Positions 34,542 to 43,285 of a stretch of 64,000 nt of DNA are shown one piece after another. This DNA comes from Ovoidimarina sp963698645. Its GTDB lineage: Bacteria; Pseudomonadota; Alphaproteobacteria; Rhodobacterales; Rhodobacteraceae. The stretch covers positions 51,234 to 115,233 of the forward strand of contig CAVORP010000005.1 of assembly GCA_963698645.1 (NCBI GenBank). Direction: 5' to 3'. A program made the position numbers and the translations under genes. The notes beneath the pieces were generated by a model. It was not told where the DNA came from and made no database searches. It saw only the letters and a list, made by a program, of their open reading frames with translations. Positions within the stretch are counted from its first letter, which is position 1. The number at the start of each line of letters is the position of its first letter.

Positions 34542-37500
34542 ATGAGCCTACGCGATGTCAGCCTGCAAGACCGGTACGATCTGACCAAGACACAGGTCCT
34601 CTTGAACGGGACCCAGGCACTGGTCCGGCTGATGCTGATGCAGAAGGCCCGGGATGAGGCCGCGGGGCTGAACACGGCGGGGTATGTCACAGGCTACCGG
34701 GGGTCGCCCCTTGGTTCGGTCGACCAGATGATGGCACGCGCGCAGAAGGTGCTTACCGCGTCGAGTATCGTTTTCCAGCCGGGATTGAACGAGGATCTGG
34801 CGGCCACGGCGCTTTGGGGCACGCAGCAGGCCGAGCTTCGGGGCGAAGGCAAGTATGACGGCGTGTTCGGCCTTTGGTACGGGAAGGGCCCGGGCGTGGA
34901 CCGTTCGGGCGATGTGATGCGCCATGCCAATATGGCTGGCTCCAGCCCGAAGGGCGGTGTGATCATGGCCATGGGCGATGACCATACCGGTGAGAGTTCC
35001 ACCACCTGCCACCAGTCGGACTGGGCGATGATGGACGCCTATATGCCGGTGCTGTCGCCCGCCGGCGTTCAGGAAATCCTGGATTACGGACTTTACGGCT
35101 ATGCCCTGTCGCGCTTTGCCGGTGTCTGGGCTGGTCTGAAGCTGATGAAGGATACGGTCGAGGTCACGAGCGTGGTCGACGCGCGACTTGACCGGATGCA
35201 GTTTGTGAAGCCCGATTTCGTCCTGCCCGAGGGGGGGCTGAACATCCGGCTTCAGGATCACTGGATCCAGCAGGAAGCGCGGATGATCGACCACAAGCGC
35301 TTTGCAGCAGAGGCCTTTTCCCATGCGAACCGGATCGACAAGCGCGTCTGGGGCAAGCCCGGCGCGAGGATCGGCTTTGTGGCGGCGGGCAAGAATTGGC
35401 TGGACCTCGCCCATGCCCTGAGCCTGTTGGGACTTGATGCTGATGAGGCAGAGCGGCTTGGAATCACGACCTACAAGGTGGGGCAGACCTTCCCTCTGGA
35501 CATGGTCGGATTCAAGGAGTGGGCGGAAGGGCTCGAACTGATCGTCGTCGTCGAGGAGAAGCGCAAGCTGATCGAGGTGCAGATCAAGGAGGCTATATTC
35601 GACGATCGCAAGGGTCGTCGGGTCTATGGGTGGTACAAGGGCGGCGCCGGGGGCGTGCACGAAGAGGAACTGTTCCCGACGCGCATGGCGCTGGATCCGG
35701 TGATGATCGCCGAGAAGATCGGTGGCATCCTGATCGACGAGGGCAGGGGGACCGATGCGGTTCGGACGGCGACGGAGGGGATCGTCGCGTCGCGCAGGGT
35801 CGACAACGCCCAGGATATCGCGGTGCGCGTTCCGTATTTCTGTGCCGGCTGCCCCCACAACACATCGACCAGGCTTCCCGAAGGCAGCCGGGCCTATGGC
35901 GGCATCGGATGCCATATCATGGCGCTTTGGATGGATCGGGGCGTTTCCGGCTACACCCATATGGGCGGTGAGGGCGCGAACTGGATCGGCGAAGCACCGT
36001 TTTCCAATACAAAGCATGTTTTTCAACAGCTTGGAGACGGAACCTACAATCATTCGGGGTTGCTTGCGATCCGGGCCGCGCTGGCGGCGGGCACCAATAT
36101 CACCTACAAGATCCTCTATAACGATGCGGTTGCCATGACCGGGGGGCAGGCCAACGAGGGTGGGCTTTCGCCCGACCGGATCGCACATGAGATCAAGGCA
36201 GCGGGCGTGCGCGAGATCGCGATTGTCTATGATCCCAAGGAAGAGCCCGCGCGCGATCCGTTTCCCAAGAGCGTAAGCTGGCACGAGCGCGACGCGCTTC
36301 CGCAGGTTCAGGCCCGGATGCGCGAGGTCGAAGGGGTTTCGGCGATCGTCTATATCCAGACCTGCGCGGCGGAAAAGCGGCGGCGGCGCAAGCGGGGCCA
36401 GTTTCCCGATCCCGACAAGCGCGTCTTCATCAATACCGATATCTGCGAAGGCTGCGGCGATTGCGGCGTGCAGTCGAATTGCGTGGCGATCGTCCCGGTC
36501 GAAACCGAGCTGGGGCGCAAGCGGGCGATAGATCAGTCGGCCTGCAACAAGGATTATTCCTGTCTCAAGGGCTTCTGCCCGTCTTTCGTGACGGTCGAAG
36601 GCGGAGAGATCCGGAAAGAAGCGACCGCGCGGGTCGATGTGGGGGACCTGCCCGAGCCGGAGTTGCCGCAGATCAACGGGACGCACAACACCGTCATCAC
36701 CGGGGTCGGCGGGACGGGTGTCGTCACCATCGGCGCGGTCCTTGCCATGGCGGCCTATGTCGATGGCAAGGGCGCGGGCATGATGGAGATGGCCGGGCTC
36801 GCCCAAAAGGGTGGTGCGGTACATGTGCATTGCCGGATCGCGGAGACGCCGGAAGATATCAACGCGATCCGGGTGGCGACCGGAGAGTGCGACACGCTGA
36901 TCGGCGGCGATCTTGTGGTCAGTTCCGGTGCAAAGACGCTGGAACTGACGGCGGGCGGCCGGACGGGCGCCGTCGTAAACAGCCACCAGAGCATGACCGG
37001 CGAGTTCACCCGGAACACCGAGTTCACCATCCCCGCCGATCGGCTGACGCTGTCGCTGGAGCGGAAGCTGCAGGAGGGCGTGCGGTTCTTCGATGCTTCG
37101 GAACTGGCGCGCGTGCTGATGGGGGATTCGATCTATTCCAACATGATGGTGTTCGGGGCGGCTTGGCAGCGGGGGCTGATCCCGGTCTCGCTTCAGGCCA
37201 TCCAGAAGGCGATCGAGTTGAATGGCGCGGCGGTCGAACGCAACAGCGAGGCCTTTCGCCTTGGACGTTGGGCGGCATTGTATCCCGAGGAGGCGGCTCG
37301 AAAGATCGCACCTGCGGACAGCAGCCTGCCCAAGACTCTGGACGAACGGATCGCATTTCGCGCGGCGCATCTCGAGGCCTATCAGGGTCGGCGATTGGCG
37401 AAACGGTATCGCAGCGTCGTGGACGGCATGGAGAACACCGATCTGAAGGAGGTCGTCGCGCTCGGGTATCACAAGCTTCTGTCCTATAAGGACGAATACG

Positions 37501-37958
37501 AGGTCGCTCGGTTGCTTATGGAGACGCGAAGCAAGGCGGCGCGGATCTTTTCGGGCGATGTCAAACTGACCTATCACCTTGCTCCGCCCATGCTGTCGAA
37601 GACCGGAGCCGACGGCCGGCCGGCCAAGATCGAATACGGAGAACGTATGGCGCGGCTGTTCCCATGGCTCGCGCGGATGAAATGGCTGCGGGGCACGCCG
37701 TTCGATCCCTTTGGCTACACGGCCGAGCGGCGCATGGAGCGGCGGCTGATCCGGGAGTACGAGAAGGATATGAAGCGGGTCTTGGCGATGCAGGATGCCG
37801 ATCCCGAGGCGGTGCTGGCCCTTGCCCGCCTACCGCTGGAGATCCGCGGCTTTGGTCCGGTGAAGCTGGCCAATGCCCGAAAGGCCGCGAAACGGCGCGC
37901 CGAGTTGCTGGAGGCGATCCGCATCGGGCATAAGCCCCTGAGACAGGCCGCGGAGTAG
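34542..37958 (+). CDS. Indolepyruvate ferredoxin oxidoreductase family protein (fused alpha and beta)
   Basis: A 1138-residue 2-oxoacid:ferredoxin oxidoreductase that decarboxylates aryl pyruvates to acyl-CoA. In order: the pyrimidine/core domain (GYRGSPLGSVDQMM; MGDDHTGESSTTCHQSDWAMM), the ThDP-binding domain (GGEGANWIGEAPF; LGDGTYNHSGLLAI; LYNDAVAMTGGQ), a ferredoxin-like region with CEGCGDCGVQSNC and CNKDYSCLKGFCPSF, and the gamma-type domain (GVGGTGVVTIGAVLAMAA; MEMAGLAQKGGAVHVH). Two adjacent ATGs follow GGAG; 34542 gives the better spacing. It is divergent from the LysR gene. Ferredoxin-dependent degradation of aromatic amino acids is the usual role in Rhodobacterales, consistent with an epoxyphenylacetyl-CoA isomerase-like protein elsewhere in the window. 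Confidence 0.92.
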   Translation: MSLRDVSLQDRYDLTKTQVLLNGTQALVRLMLMQKARDEAAGLNTAGYVTGYRGSPLGSVDQMMARAQKVLTASSIVFQPGLNEDLAATALWGTQQAELRGEGKYDGVFGLWYGKGPGVDRSGDVMRHANMAGSSPKGGVIMAMGDDHTGESSTTCHQSDWAMMDAYMPVLSPAGVQEILDYGLYGYALSRFAGVWAGLKLMKDTVEVTSVVDARLDRMQFVKPDFVLPEGGLNIRLQDHWIQQEARMIDHKRFAAEAFSHANRIDKRVWGKPGARIGFVAAGKNWLDLAHALSLLGLDADEAERLGITTYKVGQTFPLDMVGFKEWAEGLELIVVVEEKRKLIEVQIKEAIFDDRKGRRVYGWYKGGAGGVHEEELFPTRMALDPVMIAEKIGGILIDEGRGTDAVRTATEGIVASRRVDNAQDIAVRVPYFCAGCPHNTSTRLPEGSRAYGGIGCHIMALWMDRGVSGYTHMGGEGANWIGEAPFSNTKHVFQQLGDGTYNHSGLLAIRAALAAGTNITYKILYNDAVAMTGGQANEGGLSPDRIAHEIKAAGVREIAIVYDPKEEPARDPFPKSVSWHERDALPQVQARMREVEGVSAIVYIQTCAAEKRRRRKRGQFPDPDKRVFINTDICEGCGDCGVQSNCVAIVPVETELGRKRAIDQSACNKDYSCLKGFCPSFVTVEGGEIRKEATARVDVGDLPEPELPQINGTHNTVITGVGGTGVVTIGAVLAMAAYVDGKGAGMMEMAGLAQKGGAVHVHCRIAETPEDINAIRVATGECDTLIGGDLVVSSGAKTLELTAGGRTGAVVNSHQSMTGEFTRNTEFTIPADRLTLSLERKLQEGVRFFDASELARVLMGDSIYSNMMVFGAAWQRGLIPVSLQAIQKAIELNGAAVERNSEAFRLGRWAALYPEEAARKIAPADSSLPKTLDERIAFRAAHLEAYQGRRLAKRYRSVVDGMENTDLKEVVALGYHKLLSYKDEYEVARLLMETRSKAARIFSGDVKLTYHLAPPMLSKTGADGRPAKIEYGERMARLFPWLARMKWLRGTPFDPFGYTAERRMERRLIREYEKDMKRVLAMQDADPEAVLALARLPLEIRGFGPVKLANARKAAKRRAELLEAIRIGHKPLRQAAE

Positions 37959-38045
37959 AGCCTTGTCGTATTCCTGTCGTTTTTGGCGGCAACAGTCCGA
38001 TTTGGTAGACATGTGCAAGAAGCGGTGATGGCAGGGTAGGAGAGG

Positions 38046-38924
38046 ATGGGTTCTCGGAGGCAGGTTGCCCGCGAAATCAGCTATGCAAGCTCTGCGCAAT
38101 CGCGTGGGGGGCGGGCTATGATCCGGACGCTTGAGAACGCGACGGGACGACTTCGCCTGATTCGGCGCGCCAGCGGCTATGAAGACGAAGTGGCTCTTGG
38201 TCGCGACTTCTGGCAGGTGATGGTGGATCGCTACGGTCTTTCGCTCGACGTCGTGGGGGGCGGTCTTGGGAATATTCCGGCGCAGGGCCCGCTGATCCTT
38301 GTGGCGAACCATCCCTTTGGCATTCTGGACGGTCTGATGATGGGTCATATCCTGTCGCTGGTCCGGGGCGATTTCCGGATTCTCGCCCATCGGGTCTTTC
38401 GCAAGGCAGAGGATCTGGACCGGGTCATCCTGCCGATTTCCTTTGACGGGACGAAAGACGCGCTTGCCCTGAATGTCGAGACTCGCAAGGCCGCGTTGAG
38501 CTATCTGGGCGAGGGGGGCGCGATCGGGGTTTTTCCCGGTGGAACGGTGTCGACGGCTGCGACGCCCTTTGGGGAGCCGCTAGACCCGGGTTGGCGCGCC
38601 TTTACCGCACGGATGATCGCCAAGAGCGGCGCGACTGTCGTTCCGATCTATTTCGACGGGGCCAATTCGCGCCTGTTCCAGATTGCGAGCCACCTGCATC
38701 AGACCCTGCGGCTGGCATTGCTCATCAAGGAGTTCAGGCGGCGCGTGGATGAGCCTGTCCGTGTGGTCATCGGCGGGCCCATTCCCGGCGGAGAGATCGA
38801 CGCCCGACGCGGCGACACGAAGGCGATGATGGACTTTCTGCGACAAGAGACCTATGCCCTGTCTCCGAAACCGCTCAAATCGACCGGCTACGGGTTTGAG
38901 TTCGAGGCACGTTACAAGGTCTGA
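38046..38924 (+). CDS. Lysophospholipid acyltransferase family protein (PlsC-like)
   Basis: A 292-residue acyltransferase that probably acylates a lysophospholipid or aminolipid at the inner membrane. The catalytic block is VANHPFGILDG at about residues 82-92; the spacing between His and Asp is five residues rather than the usual four, as in hemolysin/ornithine-lipid-type members. The next blocks are DLDRVILPISF, the glycine-rich GVFPGGTVSTA and ATVVPIYFDGAN. GTAGGAGAGG precedes the ATG; an alternative start is MIRTLEN at 38118. murI begins five bases after its stop, so they form an operon. Confidence 0.85.
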   Translation: MGSRRQVAREISYASSAQSRGGRAMIRTLENATGRLRLIRRASGYEDEVALGRDFWQVMVDRYGLSLDVVGGGLGNIPAQGPLILVANHPFGILDGLMMGHILSLVRGDFRILAHRVFRKAEDLDRVILPISFDGTKDALALNVETRKAALSYLGEGGAIGVFPGGTVSTAATPFGEPLDPGWRAFTARMIAKSGATVVPIYFDGANSRLFQIASHLHQTLRLALLIKEFRRRVDEPVRVVIGGPIPGGEIDARRGDTKAMMDFLRQETYALSPKPLKSTGYGFEFEARYKV

Positions 38925-38928
38925 GGCG

Positions 38929-39741
38929 ATGGCCGTCGGAATATTTGATTCAGGGCTGGGCGGCTTGACCGTTCTGGAAGCGGCGCGCAAGCGGCTTCCG
39001 GAGGTTCCGTTCGTCTATTTCGGCGACAATGCCCATGCGCCTTACGGCGTTCGGGACGCCGACGATGTCTATGATCTCACCACACGTTCGGTTGACAGGC
39101 TGTTCGAGGCGGGATGCGATCTTGTGATCCTTGCCTGCAATACCGCCAGTGCGGCGGCGCTGCGCCGGATGCAGGAAGGATGGGTTCCGAAGGACAAGCG
39201 GGTTCTGGGCGTTTTCGTGCCCTTGATCGAAGCCCTGACGGAACGGCATTGGGGCGATAATTCGCCCCCGCGCGAGGTGGGGGTAAAGCATGTGGCGCTC
39301 TTTGCAACACCCGCCACCGTCGCAAGCCGCGCCTTCCAGCGTGAATTGGCGTTCCGGGCGATCGGGGTCGATGTGGAGGCGCAATCCTGTGGCGGTGTCG
39401 TGGACGCGATCGAAGAAGGCGACGAGATTCTGGCGGAAGCACTTGTGAGAAGCCATGTGGAGGCGCTGAAGCGCAAGATGCCGCACCCGGATGCGGCGGT
39501 TCTTGGCTGCACCCATTATCCGCTGATGGAGGCCGTGTTTCAGGATGCGCTGGGACCCGAAGTAAAGGTCTTTTCGCAAGCCAGCCTGGTTGCGGAAAGC
39601 CTGGCGGATTATCTGCAACGCCGACCGGAGATGATCGGGCCGGGCACTGTCTCGCAATTCCTGACCTCAGGAAATCCTGCGCGGGTATCGTCCAAGGCCA
39701 CCCAGTTCCTGCGACAAAAGATTGAGTTCTTGCCTGCATGA
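38929..39741 (+). CDS. murI: Glutamate racemase
   Basis: Makes D-glutamate for peptidoglycan. The 270-residue protein opens with AVGIFDSGLGGLTVLEAA and has FVYFGDNAHAPYG, the first catalytic cysteine in LACNTASAAA (about residue 71) and the second in VLGCTHYPLM (about residue 197). The start at 38929 directly follows the acyltransferase stop with a GAGG site; longer in-frame extensions overlap that gene. argC follows in the same direction after 56 bases. Confidence 0.95.
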   Translation: MAVGIFDSGLGGLTVLEAARKRLPEVPFVYFGDNAHAPYGVRDADDVYDLTTRSVDRLFEAGCDLVILACNTASAAALRRMQEGWVPKDKRVLGVFVPLIEALTERHWGDNSPPREVGVKHVALFATPATVASRAFQRELAFRAIGVDVEAQSCGGVVDAIEEGDEILAEALVRSHVEALKRKMPHPDAAVLGCTHYPLMEAVFQDALGPEVKVFSQASLVAESLADYLQRRPEMIGPGTVSQFLTSGNPARVSSKATQFLRQKIEFLPA

Positions 39742-39797
39742 TTGCAGGAGACCGAAAATCTACCTACATCGCCAGTATCAGAAGGGATGGGACAGGC

Positions 39798-40826
39798 ATG
39801 ACCCAAAATATCGGCATTCTCGGGGCCAGCGGCTATACCGGCGCGGAACTTGTGCGCCTGATCGCCACGCACCCATCCTTTCGGATCACCGCGCTGGCAG
39901 CGGATCGGAAAGCCGGGCAGGAGATGGGCGACGTCTTTGCGCATTTGCGCCATCTGGACCTGCCGCGGCTGGCCCGGATCGAGGAGATCGATTTCTCCGA
40001 GATTGATCTTCTGTTCTGCGCCCTGCCGCATGCGACCTCGCAGGAGGTCATCCGAGACCTGCCGCGCGATCTGAAGATCGTCGATCTTTCGGCTGATTTC
40101 CGGCTTCGCGATCCGGCGGATTACGAGACCTGGTACGGCAAGCCGCATGCCGCGCCGGAGCTTCAGAAAGAGGCGGTCTATGGGCTCACCGAGTTCTATC
40201 GGGATGAGATCAGGGCGGCGCGCCTAGTGGCAGGCACGGGCTGCAACGCGGCGACCGGCCAGTTCGCCCTGCGGCCGCTGATCACCGCGGGGGTCATCGA
40301 TCTTGATGAGATCATTGTAGATCTGAAAGCCGCGGCCTCAGGCGCCGGTCGGACGGCCCGCGAACATCTCCTCCTGTCGGAGATGTATGAGAACATCATG
40401 CCCTATTCGGTAGGTGGCACCCATCGGCACCTTGCCGAGTTCGATCAGGAATTCTCTGCCCTGGCCGGCCGGCCTGTCCGGATCCGGCTGACGCCGCATC
40501 TGGTTCCCGCCTCGCGCGGGATCGTCTTGACGGCCCATCTCTCGGGAGATCCCGAGGCGATCCACCGGACATTTGTGGATGCCTATGCGGACGAGCCTTT
40601 CCTTGAGGTGCTGCCCTATGGAAAGGTACCCGCCATGAAGGACGTCCGGGGATCGAATTTCTGTCATATCGGGGTTGTCGGGGACCGGGTGCCGGGGCGC
40701 GCGACCGTGATCGTGACGCTCGACAACCTTACCAAGGGATCGTCCGGTCAGGCGATCCAGAACGCGAACCTGATGCTGGGTGTGCCGGAGACTTCGGGTC
40801 TCATGCTCGCACCGGTCTTTCCGTGA
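39798..40826 (+). CDS. argC: N-acetyl-gamma-glutamyl-phosphate reductase
   Basis: NADPH-dependent third step of arginine synthesis, 342 residues. The Rossmann start is NIGILGASGYTGAELVRLIATHP, then LFCALPHATSQEV and DLSADFRL. The catalytic cysteine lies in VAGTGCNAATGQFAL (about residue 142), where the common form has GCYP or GCYA; a GCN version is more like the LysY/ArgC group. The rest (KAAASGAGRTAREHLLLSEMYENIMPY and HRHLAEFDQE) fits ArgC. ATG 39798 follows GGGA; an upstream in-frame start at 39738 overlaps murI and gives a non-conserved extension. ccmE follows seven bases after the stop. Confidence 0.92.
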   Translation: MTQNIGILGASGYTGAELVRLIATHPSFRITALAADRKAGQEMGDVFAHLRHLDLPRLARIEEIDFSEIDLLFCALPHATSQEVIRDLPRDLKIVDLSADFRLRDPADYETWYGKPHAAPELQKEAVYGLTEFYRDEIRAARLVAGTGCNAATGQFALRPLITAGVIDLDEIIVDLKAAASGAGRTAREHLLLSEMYENIMPYSVGGTHRHLAEFDQEFSALAGRPVRIRLTPHLVPASRGIVLTAHLSGDPEAIHRTFVDAYADEPFLEVLPYGKVPAMKDVRGSNFCHIGVVGDRVPGRATVIVTLDNLTKGSSGQAIQNANLMLGVPETSGLMLAPVFP

Positions 40827-40833
40827 GGATGCG

Positions 40834-41289
40834 ATGAAGGGTCTGAAAAAGAAACGCCGGATACAGGTCATTCTGGTTGCTGCTGTCGCGCTTGCGATTT
40901 CGACTGCGCTGATCGGGTATGCCATGCGGGACGGGATCAATTTCTTCCGCACGCCATCGCAGGTCGCCGAAGCACCTCCGGCCCCGAACGAGACCTTCCG
41001 GATCGGTGGTCTGGTGGAGGAGGGGTCTCTGGTTCGCGGTCAGGGTGAGACGATCACCTTTCGCGTGACGGATGGCGGCGCTTCGGTGCCGGTGACCTTT
41101 ACCGGGGTTCTTCCGGATCTTTTCGGCGAGGGTGAGGGAATGGTCGGAACGGGCAGGCTTCAGGACGGGGTGTTTCAGGCCAGCGAGATCCTTGCCCGCC
41201 ATGACGAGACCTATATGCCGGCCGAAGTGATCGATGCCCTGAAAGAACAGGGTGTCTACGTCGAGCCCGACAGCGCACCGAACGGTTAG
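40834..41289 (+). CDS. ccmE: Cytochrome c maturation heme chaperone CcmE
   Basis: Periplasmic, membrane-anchored chaperone that binds heme covalently and passes it to CcmF/CcmH. The 151-residue protein has a basic N-terminus (MKGLKKKRRIQ), one membrane helix (VILVAAVALAISTALIGYAM), the OB-fold (FRIGGLVEEGSLV; ITFRVTDGGASVPVTFTGVLPDLF; GEGMVGTGRL) and the heme-binding HxxxY motif in ARHDETYMP. Seven bases separate it from argC. The next ccm gene, ccmF, is two kilobases away because a lysis-type cassette lies between. Confidence 0.95.
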   Translation: MKGLKKKRRIQVILVAAVALAISTALIGYAMRDGINFFRTPSQVAEAPPAPNETFRIGGLVEEGSLVRGQGETITFRVTDGGASVPVTFTGVLPDLFGEGEGMVGTGRLQDGVFQASEILARHDETYMPAEVIDALKEQGVYVEPDSAPNG

Positions 41290-41354
41290 ATCGCGCCCAA
41301 TTAATCCGTCTCCCGCATTCTGCTCCTGTGCTCGCATGAGAACAGGCAGTCAGA

Positions 41355-41966
41355 ATGCAAACCGTGACCGAAATCGCCGATGAGATCATCGCCCGCGAAG
41401 GCGGCTATGTGAACGATCCCGATGATCCGGGTGGCGCCACGAAATTCGGGATCACGATTGCCACGCTGCGGGGGCTGGGCATCGATCTTGACGGCGATGG
41501 CACCGTGACGGCGGGGGATGTGAAACGTCTGACTCGCGCGCAGGCTCGCGATATCATCGTCGAACACTATTTCCGCCGACCACAGATCGACGCCTTGCCC
41601 GAAGCATTGCAGGCGACCGTCTTTGACATGCAGGTCAATGCCGGGGCGCAGGCGATACGATTGCTGCAGCGCCTGCTTGGGGAACTGGGCGAGCCGGTGG
41701 CGATCGACGGGGTGATCGGGCCGCAGACGATCGGGGCCGCGCGCCGCGCCTACGAAAAGGCGCCAGACCATGTCGTGGATGCTTACGGGATCGCCCGCCG
41801 GAACTATTACTACGCGCTTGCAGATCGTCGGGTGTCGTCGCGCAAATACGCGCGGCGCCGTGACGGCGGCAAGGGCGGATGGATCAAGCGCGCGGAAACC
41901 TTCATCGCGCAGCGCTTTCACCTCACGGACAAACAGCATCGCGAACGGACAAGCCGATGGGTCTGA
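41355..41966 (+). CDS. Holin-associated N-acetylmuramidase (GH108 endolysin)
   Basis: A 203-residue peptidoglycan hydrolase. The GH108 catalytic region is near the start: EIIAREGGYVNDPDDPGGATKFGIT, with Glu15 as the catalytic acid. A loop with GIDLDGDGTVTAGDV follows, then HYFRRPQIDALP, and a C-terminal peptidoglycan-binding-like helix bundle (LLGELGEPVAIDGVIGPQTIGAARRAY). No signal peptide, so it would need the neighbouring holin to reach the wall. It overlaps the holin gene by 10 bases. In Rhodobacter capsulatus an endolysin/holin pair located away from the main gene-transfer-agent cluster serves particle release; this pair fits that type. Confidence 0.88.
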   Translation: MQTVTEIADEIIAREGGYVNDPDDPGGATKFGITIATLRGLGIDLDGDGTVTAGDVKRLTRAQARDIIVEHYFRRPQIDALPEALQATVFDMQVNAGAQAIRLLQRLLGELGEPVAIDGVIGPQTIGAARRAYEKAPDHVVDAYGIARRNYYYALADRRVSSRKYARRRDGGKGGWIKRAETFIAQRFHLTDKQHRERTSRWV

Positions 41967-42484
41967 TCGAACGCCTTCTGACGGTGATCTTTGGCGGTGG
42001 TGGGAACATCATCCGCGAGACTGCCGAGGTCTTTCTTCCCAATGCGGAAGCCGGTGAGGTGCGGTCTGCCCGGATGCGCGACGCGGCGCTCCAGCAATTC
42101 GCGGCCGAGTTCGCGGTGTCCCAGCGGGGCCTGTTCGACCGGATCATGGATGGAATCAACCGATTGCCGCGCCCGGCGCTGGCCCTTGGAACGCTTTGCC
42201 TGTTCCTGTCGGCGATGTTCGATCCCGTCTGGTTCGCCGCGCGGATGGCCGGGATTGCCCTTGTTCCCGAGCCGCTCTGGTGGCTTCTGGGGGTGATCGT
42301 CTCGTTCTATTTCGGTGCACGACATCAGGCGAAAGGGTTCGAGTTCAATCGCGCTCTCGCGCTGACGCTGACACAGGCGCCGCGCATCGCACGGGAAATT
42401 CGCGCCCTTGAGGCCGAACATTCCGATGCCGTGATCGACGGAGAGAACCCGGCGCTGCGCGAATGGTTGGAGCGCGGACGGTGA
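41957..42484 (+). CDS. GTA-type holin family protein (3 TM)
   Basis: A 175-residue membrane protein matching the 'holin of 3TMs, for gene-transfer release' type (PF11351). It begins MGLIERLLTVIFGGGGNIIRETAEVF, has two long hydrophobic stretches (LALGTLCLFLSAMFDPVWFAARMAGIAL and PLWWLLGVIVSFYFGARH) and a charged C-terminal tail. The start at 41957 overlaps the endolysin end by 10 bases; its stop overlaps the next GTG start as GTGA. No capsid, tail or packaging genes are in the window. Confidence 0.82.
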   Translation: MGLIERLLTVIFGGGGNIIRETAEVFLPNAEAGEVRSARMRDAALQQFAAEFAVSQRGLFDRIMDGINRLPRPALALGTLCLFLSAMFDPVWFAARMAGIALVPEPLWWLLGVIVSFYFGARHQAKGFEFNRALALTLTQAPRIAREIRALEAEHSDAVIDGENPALREWLERGR

Positions 42485-42657
42485 GCGAAATGCTGGTCAC
42501 CATTCTGTCCGACCACGGGCCCTGGGTCCTCCTGGTCTTCTATCTTCTTTACCGGGATGTGGAGAAGGACAAGGTCAGCAGGATCCTTCTGGACAAGAAC
42601 ACGCAGGTCTTGATCGAGCTCAGCACGATCATCCGCGAGCGGTTGCCGGGGAGCTGA
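42481..42657 (+). CDS. Small membrane protein of the lysis-type cassette
   Basis: A 58-residue protein with GTG start at 42481 overlapping the holin stop (GTGA). One membrane helix near the N-terminus (ILSDHGPWVLLVFYLLY) is followed by a charged helical tail (RDVEKDKVSRILLDKNTQVLIELSTIIRERLPGS). Size, single helix and position after the holin suggest an accessory lysis protein such as an antiholin-like or spanin-like component, but there is no diagnostic motif. Confidence 0.65.
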   Translation: MSEMLVTILSDHGPWVLLVFYLLYRDVEKDKVSRILLDKNTQVLIELSTIIRERLPGS

Positions 42658-42663
42658 GCGGCA

Positions 42664-42798
42664 ATGTGGTTCCTGGGAGCAGTCTTGAATGAAATCAAAG
42701 CGTTCGTCTTTGGACGAGACCTGCGGCGAGCGCGTCAGGAAAACGCCGAAGCGGCGGAAAAGCTCGATGCAGCGATTAGAGAGGTTCTGAACAAATGA
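42664..42798 (+). CDS. 44-residue protein of the lysis-type cassette
   Basis: A 44-codon frame (ATG 42664, TGA 42796-42798) encoding MWFLGAVLNEIKAFVFGR followed by a charged coiled-coil-like tail (RRARQENAEAAEKLDAAIREVLNK). It begins six bases after the 58-residue gene and its stop overlaps the next ATG (ATGA, 42795-42798). A short hydrophobic N-terminus and basic/acidic helix suggest a peripheral membrane peptide. Coupling on both sides supports it as a real gene. Function unknown. Confidence 0.6.
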   Translation: MWFLGAVLNEIKAFVFGRDLRRARQENAEAAEKLDAAIREVLNK

Positions 42799-43217
42799 GA
42801 CAGGCTCTGGCCCTTCTTCTGCTCACGGCAGGGTTGTTCGTGGCGCTGGAGGTTTGGTTCGGCTTTCACCTGGCCTATTCGATCGCCCTCGGCACGATCG
42901 TGGTGATGGCGATGATGATCTCGCTGACATTCCTGTGGCTTTGGCAGCGCCGGGAAACACCGCTTGCGCTTGGCATGTCGTTCAGTTGGGCGGGTGCTGC
43001 CAGCGTGCTGGGCTGGTGGTGGTTCTTCCATGTACTGCACGGTCCTGAACGAATGAACGAGAACGGAGTCCTGTTCATATTCCTGGGGCTCTACTTTGTC
43101 GGCGCCGTCCAGCATTTCGTGGTGATGCAACGAAGCATGGGGGTCGGACTTCGTGTCTTTGCGCTCCCGGTTCTGGTGGCAATCCTGATTGCGGCGCTGG
43201 TCAGCCTTTTCGGTTAG
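42795..43217 (+). CDS. Four-TM membrane protein of unknown function
   Basis: A 140-residue integral membrane protein with segments at about residues 3-20 (ALALLLLTAGLFVALEVW), 28-48, 60-80 and 90-135 (LFIFLGLYFVGAVQHFVV and FALPVLVAILIAALVSLF), and few charged residues. It starts on an ATGA overlap with the 44-residue gene, so it belongs to the same transcript as the endolysin/holin pair, and ends 68 bases before ccmF. Not recognised. Confidence 0.7.
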   Translation: MRQALALLLLTAGLFVALEVWFGFHLAYSIALGTIVVMAMMISLTFLWLWQRRETPLALGMSFSWAGAASVLGWWWFFHVLHGPERMNENGVLFIFLGLYFVGAVQHFVVMQRSMGVGLRVFALPVLVAILIAALVSLFG

Positions 43218-43285
43218 CCGAAAATCGCCGCGACAGAGACGCACATCCCCTTGGACTTGGTCGCGCGGCACTCTAATGTTCAGTC

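Noticed and set aside
34548..37577. Long open frame of about 1000 codons on the strand opposite the indolepyruvate oxidoreductase gene
   Set aside because: It is an antisense artefact of GC-rich codon use; it has no recognisable family and the sense gene is intact with all motifs.
41355..43217. Prophage remnant
   Set aside because: Only lysis-type genes are present; no integrase, capsid, portal or tail gene and no attachment repeats. A GTA-type lysis cassette fits better.
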